This document shows positions 19,344 to 27,005 of a DNA stretch of 64,000 nt, piece by piece. The position numbers were made by a program, and so were the translations under genes. The notes under the pieces are model-generated. The model saw only the letters and a program-made list of their open reading frames with translations. It made no database searches and was not told the DNA's origin. How positions within the stretch are numbered: position 1 is the stretch's first letter; every line of letters starts with the position of its first letter. Origin of the DNA: Methylacidiphilales bacterium (GTDB taxonomy: Bacteria > Verrucomicrobiota > Verrucomicrobiia > Methylacidiphilales > UBA1321); the NCBI GenBank assembly GCA_021272165.1, contig JAJSLK010000014.1:118411-182410 (forward strand), given 5' to 3'.

Positions 19344-19360
19344 AACCCTGTATCGCGCAC
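19344..19360 (+). repeat. attR of island A
   Basis: Exact 17-bp copy of the tRNA-Val 3' end. It is not followed by CCA and has no tRNA body upstream, so it is a target-site duplication and not a second tRNA. Confidence 0.9.
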
Positions 19361-19417
19361 GTTCCCGCGATTTGCCGTCTCGACAACCCGCCCACTTCGG
19401 AGTTTGTTGGAGGTGAT

Positions 19418-19873
19418 ATGGGCGACGACCTCATCACCAATCGCAAGGCGCATCGCGATTACCAGATTCTGGAGACCTATGAGGCTGGCATCGTCCTGCG
19501 CGGGACGGAAGTCAAATCACTTCGGGCCGGTCAAGGCAACCTCACCGACGCCTTCGCCCGTATCGAAAACGGCCAGGTCTGGCTCTACCAGTTCGACATC
19601 CAACCCTACAAGCAGGGCAACATCTTCAACCACGAGCCCAAGGCTATGCGCCGACTGCTGCTTCACAAACAGGAAATCCGCAAGCTCTTCGGCCTCGTCT
19701 CCGTCAAGGGCCGCGCCCTCGTTGCGCTGAAAATGTACTGGAAGAACCGGCGGCTTAAAGTCCTGCTCGGCGTTGGCGTGGGCAAGAACGTTCGCGATAA
19801 ACGCGAGGACCTCAAGAAAGCTGTGGCCAAGCGAGAAATGGACCAAGCCTTGAAACAAGCCCGTCGACGCTGA
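19418..19873 (+). CDS. smpB: SsrA-binding protein SmpB
   Basis: 151-aa partner of tmRNA in rescuing stalled ribosomes. Family landmarks: NRKAHRDYQILETYEAGIVL, GTEVKSLRAGQGNL, the QPYKQGNIFNHEP region, RRLLLHKQEIRKL and the basic C-terminal tail VRDKREDLKKAVAKRE. A strong Shine-Dalgarno (ggaggtgat) ends at the start codon. No tmRNA gene is recognised in this window. Confidence 0.95.
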   Translation: MGDDLITNRKAHRDYQILETYEAGIVLRGTEVKSLRAGQGNLTDAFARIENGQVWLYQFDIQPYKQGNIFNHEPKAMRRLLLHKQEIRKLFGLVSVKGRALVALKMYWKNRRLKVLLGVGVGKNVRDKREDLKKAVAKREMDQALKQARRR

Positions 19874-19997
19874 TCTTTCCACCGTTCAGGTAGTCTGCGT
19901 CATAGCGTAAAGATAAATAGGAGCGGCCAAGAGAGCATCCGGCACGAATTGCTCGGAAATCCCGATACGCCCAATCGCACCCTCCTTTTTTGTCAAA

Positions 19998-20150
19998 TTG
20001 TCTCTGCTGCTTTGTCATGGGCAATATATCTTCCTCGAGAATGGCAAGTGGGTGCCCCCCCTGCCCTGCCCTTTCCTGCGGCAGTTCAGCTCGTTGCTGA
20101 AGGGATACGAGTTGATCGTCAATATCTACACCTATTCCATCATGCAATGA
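19998..20150 (+). CDS. Possible small protein, unknown
   Basis: A TTG-started 50-aa frame reads CHGQYIFLENGKWVPPLPC and then FLRQFSSLLKGYELIVNIY before the stop. The composition is protein-like (aromatic and hydrophobic periodicity), but there is no clear Shine-Dalgarno. It lies in the 370-bp spacer between smpB and tRNA-Ser. The rest of that spacer holds a 9-bp hairpin (ggcttttcg at 20153-20161 with cgaaaagcc at 20180-20188) and nothing else seen. Confidence 0.25.
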   Translation: MSLLLCHGQYIFLENGKWVPPLPCPFLRQFSSLLKGYELIVNIYTYSIMQ

Positions 20151-20243
20151 AGGGCTTTTCGGGATTTCCTTGCCGCGAGCGAAAAGCCTCGGGTACTATC
20201 ATCGATTCAAGGCGGTGCCTGCATCCGGGCGCCGTTCATTCCC

Positions 20244-20331
20244 GGACAGGTGGCTGAGTGGTTTAAGGCACTCGACTCGAAATCGAGCGTACCCTTTAAA
20301 GGTACCGTGGGTTCGACTCCCACCCTGTCCG
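20244..20331 (+). tRNA. tRNA-Ser (anticodon CGA)
   Basis: 88 nt, class II with a long variable arm (gtacc..ggtac). The acceptor stem pairs ggacagg with cctgtcc. The anticodon stem ctcga/tcgag encloses ctcgaaa, giving anticodon CGA (serine, UCG). CCA is not encoded. Its 3' end (20315-20332) is the attachment site of islands B and C. Confidence 0.95.
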
Positions 20332-20332
20332 C
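20315..20332 (+). repeat. att copy 1 (tRNA-Ser 3' end)
   Basis: The core gactcccaccctgtccgc occurs here, at 32119-32136 and at 44075-44092. The first and third copies are also identical for one base before and two bases after the core. The three copies delimit islands B and C. Confidence 0.9.
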
Positions 20333-20359
20333 CCTCTGTAGCAGGCTAAGGAATCAGAA

Positions 20360-20380
20360 ATGGTTGCAGAATGGTTACAG
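20360..20380 (+). repeat. Direct repeats atggttRcag, left end of element B
   Basis: atggttgcag (20360) and atggttacag (20371), 11 bp apart, 28-48 bp inside att copy 1. A matching pair atggttaca lies at 31985-32002 beside the integrase start. Probable arm-type integrase sites (inference). Confidence 0.5.
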
Positions 20381-20453
20381 TTCCAGCCCAAACATGCCCG
20401 CAATGCACTCAGGATGGCTCAGGGGCGGCGTTTGCTGCCCTACCGTCTGTGCC

Positions 20454-20660
20454 TCAAAGGAGCGTTTCAGGATTGCGCTGATGCCGCTCCATCAATGCGC
20501 GGTCAATCTGTTCGCGAGAATAGCGGATTGACCGTCCAATTCGGAAGTACGGGATAAGGCCGCGTTGCCGCCAGTTAATGATGGTGCGGGCCGATGCCTT
20601 CAGGTACAGCGCAACCTCACGCTCAGACATGAGCGAGGATTGATTTTCGGATTGCGCCAT
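20454..20660 (-). CDS. AlpA/excisionase-like helix-turn-helix protein
   Basis: 68 aa with the winged-helix excisionase pattern LMSEREVALYLKASARTIINW, then RIGRSIRYSREQIDRAL. Such proteins bind DNA near attachment sites to favour excision or regulate the integrase. It lies about 120 bp inside the left end, directly downstream of an inverted-repeat operator candidate. It resembles the HTH at 29960-30172, particularly over FRIGRSIRY/FIRIGRSIRY. Confidence 0.8.
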   Translation of the reverse strand: MAQSENQSSLMSEREVALYLKASARTIINWRQRGLIPYFRIGRSIRYSREQIDRALMERHQRNPETLL

Positions 20661-20664
20661 GCCT

Positions 20665-20698
20665 TATAAGACACGACGGAAGCGGGTTTCGTCTTATA
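20665..20698. promoter_or_regulatory. Inverted repeat upstream of the HTH gene
   Basis: tataagac (20665-20672) and its exact complement gtcttata (20691-20698), 18 nt apart, begin 5 bp upstream of the HTH start codon. Candidate operator for autoregulation. Confidence 0.5.
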
Positions 20699-20712
20699 CT
20701 ACTTAGTAGTTT

Positions 20713-20734
20713 TTGGTAGTACGGACACTACCAA
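20713..20734. repeat. Hairpin ttggtagt/actaccaa
   Basis: Perfect 8-bp stem with a 6-nt loop. A related stem (cctaccaa/ttggtagg) occurs at 21424-21442. The two flank the unusual non-coding segment between them. Confidence 0.55.
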
Positions 20735-20798
20735 GAAAAAAGACGGCAAGCCGAGCCCGGCGAGAAGTCGAAGCGAGCGTAGCAGCTCATCACCCCAA

Positions 20799-20849
20799 CC
20801 GCGTTTTGTTCCCGGCCCCCGCCTTTTCAGGGCCGGGAACAAGACGCGG
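20799..20849. repeat. Long 20-bp inverted repeat
   Basis: Arms at 20799-20818 and 20830-20849 are reverse complements with one mismatch (19 of 20), around an 11-nt loop. The stem is GC-rich (cccggccc core). It has no coding context. It could be a replication, transfer or transcription-control structure. Confidence 0.65.
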
Positions 20850-20883
20850 CTAACCAACATCAGCCGCAGCCAAGCAGCGGTCG

Positions 20884-21372
20884 TGACGGCGCACCAGCGC
20901 CGGCGCGACGGCTGCGCTCCATGACGATTCTGCTGATCCTGTACGATGACAACGCCGCGTACGGTCGCAGACGGCTGCGGTGCGCGTGGGTAATGATGAA
21001 GGATGACGATGACTGACGGCTGACAGCAGCATGACGATGACGGTGCGGCTGCGTGACTGTGCAAGTGCGCAGGGATGATGAAAGCGTGACGCCTGCGCTG
21101 CGGTGACGGTACGGAGCAACCGCCGATGAGCGACTAATGATGATGGTTACGGCCCTCCGCAGGAGTGATGACGGCGGGGCGGTGCGCATGGGATAACGAT
21201 GACGAATGATGGGGGATGACGTAACGACTGCGAGAAGGATCATGTGCGGATGAGCACAGACTGCGTGACGGCAACGGTGCGGCTCAACGAATGCGGTTGT
21301 GCGACTGCTCGACTGACCGGCGCATAACCGTCAACGATGGGTAACAACAGGTGATGATGATGAACGATGACG
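20884..21372 (+). repeat. Non-coding segment with strand-biased TGACG words
   Basis: Over about 490 bp I count 13 TGACG pentamers on the plus strand but only one CGTCA, together with many gatga/atgatga words. ORFs on the minus strand give Ser/Arg/His-rich sequence unlike protein. It belongs to a gene-poor stretch of 945 bp (20661-21605). It may be a protein-binding array or origin; function unknown. Confidence 0.5.
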
Positions 21373-21423
21373 GATGCAGGCCGCCGTCAGGAACCGTCAC
21401 CCTTGCGCGACCCGGTGTCGGTT

Positions 21424-21442
21424 CCTACCAATTTTTGGTAGG
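21424..21442. repeat. Hairpin cctaccaa/ttggtagg
   Basis: Perfect 8-bp stem with a 3-nt loop, related in sequence to the hairpin at 20713-20734. Confidence 0.5.
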
Positions 21443-21605
21443 GGAGGCGTGTCCCTCAAAAAATACCCTGATCCCCTCCCTGTTGCTGGGTTCAATCGGG
21501 TCTCGGATTTGGGGGCTCGCAGGATGGGGATTGCGCGGGATTATTCTTCGTTGTTCGTCATCATCACTCGTTGTCTTGGTGCCGATGACGTGGTTAATTT
21601 TCGTC

Positions 21606-22040
21606 ATGGCCGTAACCGCTGACAAGTTCTTCCTCCATGTAACCCCCGTGGAGAAGAGCCTCCATGTCGAGCGGGTTTCCTTTTCCCCTGCGGTCCTCGA
21701 TCAGTTGCCCGTGCTGGTGGGGGATCGTTCCGGTAATTGCACCGTGGAGATCACCCGGCGCTATTTTCGTAACCACCCACTCTTCGTCATCGCCGCTGAT
21801 GATAACTTCGCCAACAAGGGCTGGCTGGTTTGCGCGGTCATCAATGATCGCTGGTTTCGCGGTGCCCTGGTTGTCCTGGCTGAGCGTAATCGTGATCCTG
21901 CCGGTCCACCGTTGCAGGGCGACACGTTCCTTGATGGGTTGACCGTTGAGGAATGCAAGCAAGCCTTGAGGTGGATCGGCGCACCTCCCGGTACTCCGTG
22001 GCAATCGCTCCTCCCACGCCGTAATCGTGTCCGCTACTGA
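21606..22040 (+). CDS. Hypothetical protein
   Basis: About 144 aa from ATG 21606 (MAVTADKFFLHVTPVEKSL); an open frame extends upstream to 21351, but that part encodes repetitive, unlikely sequence. Third codon positions are strongly G/C-rich in this frame, unlike in the minus-strand ORF on the same DNA, so this is the coding strand. The C-terminus is basic and Pro-rich. No family recognised. It is convergent with the toxin gene. Confidence 0.45.
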   Translation: MAVTADKFFLHVTPVEKSLHVERVSFSPAVLDQLPVLVGDRSGNCTVEITRRYFRNHPLFVIAADDNFANKGWLVCAVINDRWFRGALVVLAERNRDPAGPPLQGDTFLDGLTVEECKQALRWIGAPPGTPWQSLLPRRNRVRY

Positions 22041-22060
22041 GCGGTCAATAGAGCCTCCCG

Positions 22061-22453
22061 TTAACCAGTAAGGCCCGCTGCAACTGCCTTGGCGTAGCTG
22101 TCCTTAATTTTCTTCGGGGTGAACGGAGATGTCTGTAAGCCAGCCTGGATTCTTTCAAGTACCGGGCCAGAAAAGGGCGTGTGGGCGCGGAATGAGCCCG
22201 ATGCTACGGCTTGATCGAGCAGGCGAGTGTCCACCATGCGAGCATCGGCATACAAGACAACGGATGGCCGTTGGATGAAGGGATGGTCGCCCCGGTTCAA
22301 GACCGTCGTGTTATCGGAATGGGGCCTCTGTGTTGTGACGTTCACCATGATCGCCTCGCGGCTTGCGGGATCAGGTCGGGTGATGAGCACCCAAAGATGT
22401 TCCGTTTCTTGCCCCGGTTTAGGGAGCATCCAGCTATTGCCTAAATTGGCCAT
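22061..22453 (-). CDS. Putative toxin of a Panacea toxin-antitoxin pair
   Basis: 130 aa. The N-terminal half is beta-rich, with HLWVLITRPDP, IMVNVTTQRPHSDNTTVLNRGDHPF and PSVVLYADARMV, which recalls small beta-barrel mRNA-interferase folds. The C-terminal helix is RIQAGLQTSPFTPKKIKDSY. It starts 2 bp after the Panacea-domain gene, so the two are translationally coupled in antitoxin-toxin order. I do not recognise a named toxin family. The toxin role is inferred from the partner. Confidence 0.5.
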   Translation of the reverse strand: MANLGNSWMLPKPGQETEHLWVLITRPDPASREAIMVNVTTQRPHSDNTTVLNRGDHPFIQRPSVVLYADARMVDTRLLDQAVASGSFRAHTPFSGPVLERIQAGLQTSPFTPKKIKDSYAKAVAAGLTG

Positions 22454-22455
22454 GT

Positions 22456-23016
22456 TCAGCGGGACGCCAACAGCAGATCGGTTTCAACCAGTTCCGAAAG
22501 TTCGCTTTCGATTGCGGCAATTTCAAGGTCGCTTTTGCCCCCGGCTTTCAAGATGTCGCGGTAGCTGATGGGAATGGCGCTCCCCTCGGGATCGACCCAT
22601 TCGGGCAACTGGTGAGTCAGTTCCACCAAATCCCAGCGGCTCTTACGCCCGTAAATTTTGAAAATCTCATCCAAAAGTGCAATTTCAGCTTCCGAAAGTT
22701 CGTCGTTTCCCGGATCGGCTTTCAATGCCACTTCGTAACTGACGGGTTCTCCGATTTGCTCTGACCAAATGGCCGGGCGAGATGGATCGTCGCCATCGGT
22801 GGCCAGATCGAGCACCCGGCTCAAGACCGGGCCTTTGTCCATGGAAACGTACCGATCCGTGCTGATGGGCCGTCCCCAACGCAACAGGGCTTCGCGGTCC
22901 GCGAGGTACATCAATTTGATGAGCTTCATGTAGCTCATGCGGCCACCACGAAGGCGCAAAAGTTGCGCGGCAACCTGGGTTGCCTTTCTCTCGTTAAATC
23001 GTAATTGCGTGCTCAC
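22456..23016 (-). CDS. Panacea-domain (DUF4065, SocA-like) antitoxin
   Basis: 186 aa with the Panacea signature KATQVAAQLLRLRGGRMSYMKLIKLMYLADRE, split here as KATQVAAQLL then MSYMKLIKLMYLADRE, followed by STDRYVSMDKGPV and HQLPEWVDP. Panacea domains neutralise many unrelated toxins in two-gene systems. The start is GTG at 23016. A palindrome lies 15 bp upstream within the probable promoter, consistent with autoregulation. Confidence 0.85.
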   Translation of the reverse strand: MSTQLRFNERKATQVAAQLLRLRGGRMSYMKLIKLMYLADREALLRWGRPISTDRYVSMDKGPVLSRVLDLATDGDDPSRPAIWSEQIGEPVSYEVALKADPGNDELSEAEIALLDEIFKIYGRKSRWDLVELTHQLPEWVDPEGSAIPISYRDILKAGGKSDLEIAAIESELSELVETDLLLASR

Positions 23017-23030
23017 AGCCTATAAGATGA

Positions 23031-23044
23031 CCGTCTTTAGACGG
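23031..23044. promoter_or_regulatory. Palindromic operator candidate of the Panacea operon
   Basis: ccgtct-tt-agacgg is a perfect 6-bp inverted repeat upstream of the GTG start. On the minus strand a TTGCTT lies before it and TTATAG after it, so it would sit between -35 and -10 boxes. The promoter match is weak. Confidence 0.4.
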
Positions 23045-23102
23045 AAAAGCAAGATCGCCGGGCCATGCTCGAATCATGAAACGATCATGGCCGGTCCTGA
23101 GC

Positions 23103-23417
23103 CTACGTGGTTTCGGCCGCAATAATACCCCGTTGCCGAAACGCTTCAATATACGCTTTCAGGTCATCCAATTCTCGCCAATGTTCATCGCACGCCTCCC
23201 GGCACTCGTTGGGGTCCCACGTTGGATCAGGCCAGACACGGCATCCCGCGTCCGGTTCTGTGGTTAGCAAAAGTTGCAATCGTTCCAGCTTTTCTGGCGG
23301 AAAGTCCTTGGCGGCTACACCCCTGTTGGCGAGGAAGGCCGTTGCCTCACCAAACGGGTCAAATGGCGCGGCATGGGGATTTCCTCCAGAATTTTCAGCC
23401 ATAATCTTTTCTTTCAT
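23103..23417 (-). CDS. Hypothetical protein
   Basis: 104 aa, acidic, with the motif-like stretch CRVWPDPTWDPNECREACD (two or three Cys close together) and a helical end. It may start at the internal Met6 (AENSGGNPH). No family recognised. It is upstream of the Panacea pair with an 86-bp gap, on the same strand. Confidence 0.5.
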   Translation of the reverse strand: MKEKIMAENSGGNPHAAPFDPFGEATAFLANRGVAAKDFPPEKLERLQLLLTTEPDAGCRVWPDPTWDPNECREACDEHWRELDDLKAYIEAFRQRGIIAAETT

Positions 23418-23458
23418 ACTTAGACTATAGGGCGCAACAACTTTGCGACAGGGTGGCC

Positions 23459-25459
23459 TTAATAAACAAGAATCAGCACCACTGATTTCTGCACCTTTCC
23501 GACGACATCTTCAAATTTTGCGCCGTTGGTGGAACCAAGCGACGGGGGAAGATTTTGGACATCGTCCAATAGAGGAAGAATGTAACTGCTCTTCACCGCG
23601 TAATTCACGTTTTGGGGAACCTCGCCTTCAACTTTGGCCATTGCAAGAGGGTTTAGCGTCGCTTCAACCATTCCGATAAGATTGCCGTTTTCGTCGCAGA
23701 GCGGGCCACCCGAATTGCCGGGTTGAATCGGCACGCTTATCTGCCATTGCCTTGGATCATCCTGAATCCCGGTTTGGCTGCTAATCTCGCCGCTGGTTAA
23801 TTTCGGGTCAAAGCCTTGTATCTGAACATTAGGAAAGCCAACGGTGAAAACCGATGTGCCCGCGCGAGCTTCTTTCGAGGGCGCGATAGGCACCGGAGTA
23901 AAATTGGTTCCCGTACACTTCAACAGCGCAACATCATTGGTAGTGTCAATTTTCACCACCGTCGCCACAAGCCTACCCGCAACCGTCACAACCTCGATCC
24001 GCGATGCGCCCTGTACGACATGAGCTGCCGTCAAAACGAGGCCATCCACTGAAATGAATGCGCCCGTTCCCGATGCCTTGGGCACATCCGCGTTTGGAAT
24101 TGGCTGAGGGGCAGTGGAAGCGGGACTGCTATTCGTGGATAAAGAAGACACCGCGGCTTCAAGTTTCGCTTCGATGGAGGGGAATTTTGCTTGGAGTTCT
24201 GTTGCACGCTGACGCGCTGCCGAAATGGTCGAGTCGTTATAATTTTTTTGGTCATAAGCAATAAAGGCTGTCGCGTGTTCACCGCCATAGGCGCTGGATA
24301 CATAAATCCAAGCCAGACCTTCTATCTCATCCACTATAACACCTGATCCCCGAATGTAATGTAGTCCCAAATTGAACTGCGCATCAGCATATCCTTGCTC
24401 GGCGGCTTTGCGGTACCATTCGACTGCTTCAATTACGTCTTTTTCAATACCATCACCATTGTCATAGCACACCCCAAGATTATATTGCGCAAGATCGTAT
24501 CCCTGCCCGGCAGCCATGCCGTACCATTTGACTGCTTCGACTCTATCCTTTTTAACGCCCTGGCCAGTATAATAGCACTCGGCAAGTTGCTCTTGAGCGT
24601 ACTTATATCCCTGATCGGCAGCCTTGCGATACCACTTCGCTGCTTCGACTGCGTCTTTATCAACGTCGGTGCCGTTGGCATGTAAACCTCCAAGATCATA
24701 CTGCGCTAAAACATATCCGTCATTCGCCGACTTGATAAGCCATTTTAGTGCCTCCTTTGGATCATTAGAAACTCCTACTCCTTCTTTATATGAAGCATAT
24801 AGCGAATATTCTGATTCCCCGTCGCTCAACTCAGCGCCCCTGCGGTACCACTTGACCGCCTCGGCATCATCCCTTTCAACACCCTGGCCAGTGCGATAGC
24901 ACATCCCAAGACTTGACAATGCCGGGGCGTATCTTTGATCGGCGGCTTTGCGATACCACTTTATCCCCTCAGACTCATCCTTGAGAAATTCTCCACCATC
25001 GGGGCCTATTCCTGAAATATAAAAAAGACCCAGCGATAATTGATCTTTGGAATCACCTGCTTCGGCTCCTTTTTGCAATTTAAGTACATAGATGGCATAA
25101 AAATCACCGCTGGCCGCTTTCTGTCGAAGCCAGAAAGCGAAAACTTGTTTCCGCCGCGAAGTCGTCGCGTTCGCATAATCTGGCAACGCCTCCACCTCCT
25201 TCCAAGTAGGAAGCGGTGCGGCGGTTGCGGAATGTGTCTTCTGTGGAGTTTCAGATGAAGGAGGCAACGGCGCATTTGTCGTTGCGCTCTGAACAGAAGC
25301 AGTCAGTGCAACGCTGGCCGGGGTTACATCGGTAACGGGAATTGTGCCCGGCTGGTTGGTTGATGCGAGAGTTTGGGCATTGGCCGAAATGACCCATGCC
25401 GACAGGCCGGCAAGGAACAAAATAGGCCGAAAGCCAAAGATGATCTTGGGCGGGGGCAT
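23459..25459 (-). CDS. Secreted Sel1-repeat trypsin-like serine protease
   Basis: 666 aa. A signal peptide (FRPILFLAGLSAWVISANAQ) is followed by a Ser/Thr/Pro-rich linker. Residues about 135-400 hold roughly eight Sel1 repeats (..YAPALSSLGMCYRTGQGV.. type). An S1C-like protease domain follows at about 460-640, with the triad His480 (TAAHVV), Asp509 (NDVALLK) and Ser583 (GNSGGPL). Sel1 arrays bind protein partners. A periplasmic or surface protease is expected. As cargo of an integrative element it is unusual; it could act on envelope stress or on phage-host surface interactions. Confidence 0.85.
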   Translation of the reverse strand: MPPPKIIFGFRPILFLAGLSAWVISANAQTLASTNQPGTIPVTDVTPASVALTASVQSATTNAPLPPSSETPQKTHSATAAPLPTWKEVEALPDYANATTSRRKQVFAFWLRQKAASGDFYAIYVLKLQKGAEAGDSKDQLSLGLFYISGIGPDGGEFLKDESEGIKWYRKAADQRYAPALSSLGMCYRTGQGVERDDAEAVKWYRRGAELSDGESEYSLYASYKEGVGVSNDPKEALKWLIKSANDGYVLAQYDLGGLHANGTDVDKDAVEAAKWYRKAADQGYKYAQEQLAECYYTGQGVKKDRVEAVKWYGMAAGQGYDLAQYNLGVCYDNGDGIEKDVIEAVEWYRKAAEQGYADAQFNLGLHYIRGSGVIVDEIEGLAWIYVSSAYGGEHATAFIAYDQKNYNDSTISAARQRATELQAKFPSIEAKLEAAVSSLSTNSSPASTAPQPIPNADVPKASGTGAFISVDGLVLTAAHVVQGASRIEVVTVAGRLVATVVKIDTTNDVALLKCTGTNFTPVPIAPSKEARAGTSVFTVGFPNVQIQGFDPKLTSGEISSQTGIQDDPRQWQISVPIQPGNSGGPLCDENGNLIGMVEATLNPLAMAKVEGEVPQNVNYAVKSSYILPLLDDVQNLPPSLGSTNGAKFEDVVGKVQKSVVLILVY

Positions 25460-25503
25460 TCGTTTGCAGTTGTGGCGTCCGTAGCCAACTGACCTTGATT
25501 CGC

Positions 25504-26013
25504 CTAAGTCCTGGCGTTTTGCGGAGGCAATTTATATTTCGCTCGGATGGAATTTTCTAAAAAGGCTGCATCGAAGGTATAGATATTCTCCTGTTCTCCG
25601 TGAAAGCAGCGGATGAGCATACCCGTTCGGGGTTTCAGAAAATTATAGGTCACGCCGGGATTATAAAATGACGTAGCCGTGTAATATCCGGTGTTGCTGT
25701 TATACGATCCGTAAGTGTCAACTGTCCCTGGCGTCGTGTAGCTTTCCTGCAAGGTTTGATTCGATTCGTTCACGACAGCGAACCGGGTGAAGCCATTCGC
25801 CAAGGTCAAATCCGCTGCACGGAGTAGCGCGAAGTCTTGGGCGCGTTCCTGCGAAACATATCCGTTTCCGTTGAACTTGACTCGAAAAACATCGGGAGCC
25901 AACTGAGTATCGCTGTACCCGCCTGTAAAATTGGTAGTCGAGTAGCCAGTGGCGCAACCGGCTAAGACTCCCGCAAGCAGAGTGAGAAACAAAAAGGAGA
26001 AGATTCGAGGCAT
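25504..26013 (-). CDS. Lipoprotein, CC0125-like
   Basis: 169 aa from ATG 26013. The N-terminus has a lipoprotein signal LLAGVLAGC with the lipidated Cys in the lipobox. The mature part includes FRVKFNGNGYVSQERAQDFALLRAADLTLANG, typical of small outer-membrane lipoproteins that carry this helix. A longer frame to 26055 would put charged residues before the signal and is less likely. It lies 44 bp upstream of the protease on the same strand. Confidence 0.7.
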   Translation of the reverse strand: MPRIFSFLFLTLLAGVLAGCATGYSTTNFTGGYSDTQLAPDVFRVKFNGNGYVSQERAQDFALLRAADLTLANGFTRFAVVNESNQTLQESYTTPGTVDTYGSYNSNTGYYTATSFYNPGVTYNFLKPRTGMLIRCFHGEQENIYTFDAAFLENSIRAKYKLPPQNART

Positions 26014-26129
26014 GATGGGGGCACCGTAGGCAGACCTTGTCAGACGGGACGCCACAATTCATTGCCTCGCCGCGCATTCAGTGTCAATTACAAAGCGAAA
26101 CATGCTTCGCTCTCAGTCGCTTTTGATCT

Positions 26130-26360
26130 TTGCATCCTGAGAGGGTGTCGAAACCCACTGCCGCTAAATTTGGCAAGAACGTCAACCGCCTTAGAAATCT
26201 GGCAAATCTCACGCAAGAGCAGCTTTCCGAGCGTGCCGATATCAGCCGTCGCTACCTTCAAATGATCGAGGCCGGGAAATACGTTCCCACGATAGAGGTG
26301 GCTTCCCGGTTGCGAATGGCGCTCAAGCTGACTTGGGACGAACTGCTTCGCGGCATATGA
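26130..26360 (+). CDS. XRE-family helix-turn-helix regulator
   Basis: Short Cro/C1-type repressor: KFGKNVNRLRNLANLTQEQLSERADISRRYLQMIEAGKY, given here in pieces as RLRNLANLTQEQLSERADIS and RRYLQMIEAG, then TIEVASRLRMALKLTWDELL. The start is TTG at 26130 or GTG at 26145; neither has a good Shine-Dalgarno. It reads away from the lipoprotein-protease operon and may control it or the element. Confidence 0.8.
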   Translation: MHPERVSKPTAAKFGKNVNRLRNLANLTQEQLSERADISRRYLQMIEAGKYVPTIEVASRLRMALKLTWDELLRGI

Positions 26361-26462
26361 AGTTAGGACATTGTCCCAGATGGATGACACCGCCGGGTTC
26401 GCAACTAGATTGCTCTACAGACGATTTGCACCTATGGCCGTGCTGCGATATCCTGTCGGATC

Positions 26463-27005
26463 ATGCCATCGACTACGATTCGTTACGACTGGCCTTCCCT
26501 TAAACTCCTCTACGTCGGCGGCGCTTCCCACACTGACATTGCCCACGCCCTAACCAAAGATTGCCCAGAGGAGTTTGACCGCGTCCGCGCCGCCATCGCA
26601 AAAGCTTCCAGCCGCGATGACTGGCCAGCATTACGCAACGCCTCGCAAACCATCGTTTCCGCTCGCCCCGAAGCCAGTCCGCTCAACGATTCCACCCTGT
26701 CACATCTTCCGTCACAGAGCGTCACAAAGGTCGCTGCGGAGTGCTTTTCCGCGAGAAAATCCCGTTACTTGGATGTGACGAGCGGGTTTATTGATCGTGC
26801 TGCAACGCAACTCAGGCAACGCGGCATCGACAGCTTGGAGTCCGCTGCGCTCGCCGCGAAGCTCATGCTACCCGTCCACGAGTTAGCGCGGGACATTCAC
26901 GGGCTGAACGCTAAGGAGTCGGGAAACCAGGTCAACGTGAACATTCTCAGTGAGTGGGCTGGGGGTGATCCCCCTGCTATTGAAGTGGAGGCGGAAAGCG
27001 AATGA
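26463..27005 (+). CDS. Hypothetical, possibly terminase-small-like
   Basis: 180 aa. The first 60 residues (IRYDWPSLKLLYVGGASHTD.. ending SRDDWPALRN) follow the pattern of phage terminase small-subunit HTH regions, in which a YDW..YV.G start is followed by a helix-turn-helix and a W-containing end. The rest is helical and acidic at the end. No confident family match. If correct it would support a phage-satellite lifestyle for element B. Confidence 0.45.
   Translation: MPSTTIRYDWPSLKLLYVGGASHTDIAHALTKDCPEEFDRVRAAIAKASSRDDWPALRNASQTIVSARPEASPLNDSTLSHLPSQSVTKVAAECFSARKSRYLDVTSGFIDRAATQLRQRGIDSLESAALAAKLMLPVHELARDIHGLNAKESGNQVNVNILSEWAGGDPPAIEVEAESE

Larger units (their letters stand above)
9929..19360. 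mobile_element. Genomic island A in tRNA-Val, no integrase
   Basis: About 9.4 kb between two copies of aaccctgtatcgcgcac. The island carries surface-sugar and acyl-chain genes, has visibly lower G+C than the flanking core, and contains no integrase or other mobility gene. Before insertion tRNA-Val would have been followed directly by smpB. Short direct repeats lie just inside both ends. A decayed or mobilised-in-trans island is the best reading. Confidence 0.85.

Noticed and set aside
19874..20243. tmRNA gene next to smpB
   Set aside because: No tRNA-like ends or tag-peptide frame could be recognised in the spacer.
20699..21243. Minus-strand ORFs in the TGACG block
   Set aside because: They translate to Ser/Arg/His-rich low-complexity sequence and arise from the repeated words.
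21594..22004. Minus-strand ORF opposite the hypothetical gene at 21606-22040
   Set aside because: The two frames share codon borders, and G/C is enriched at the third positions of the plus frame, so the plus frame is the coding one.
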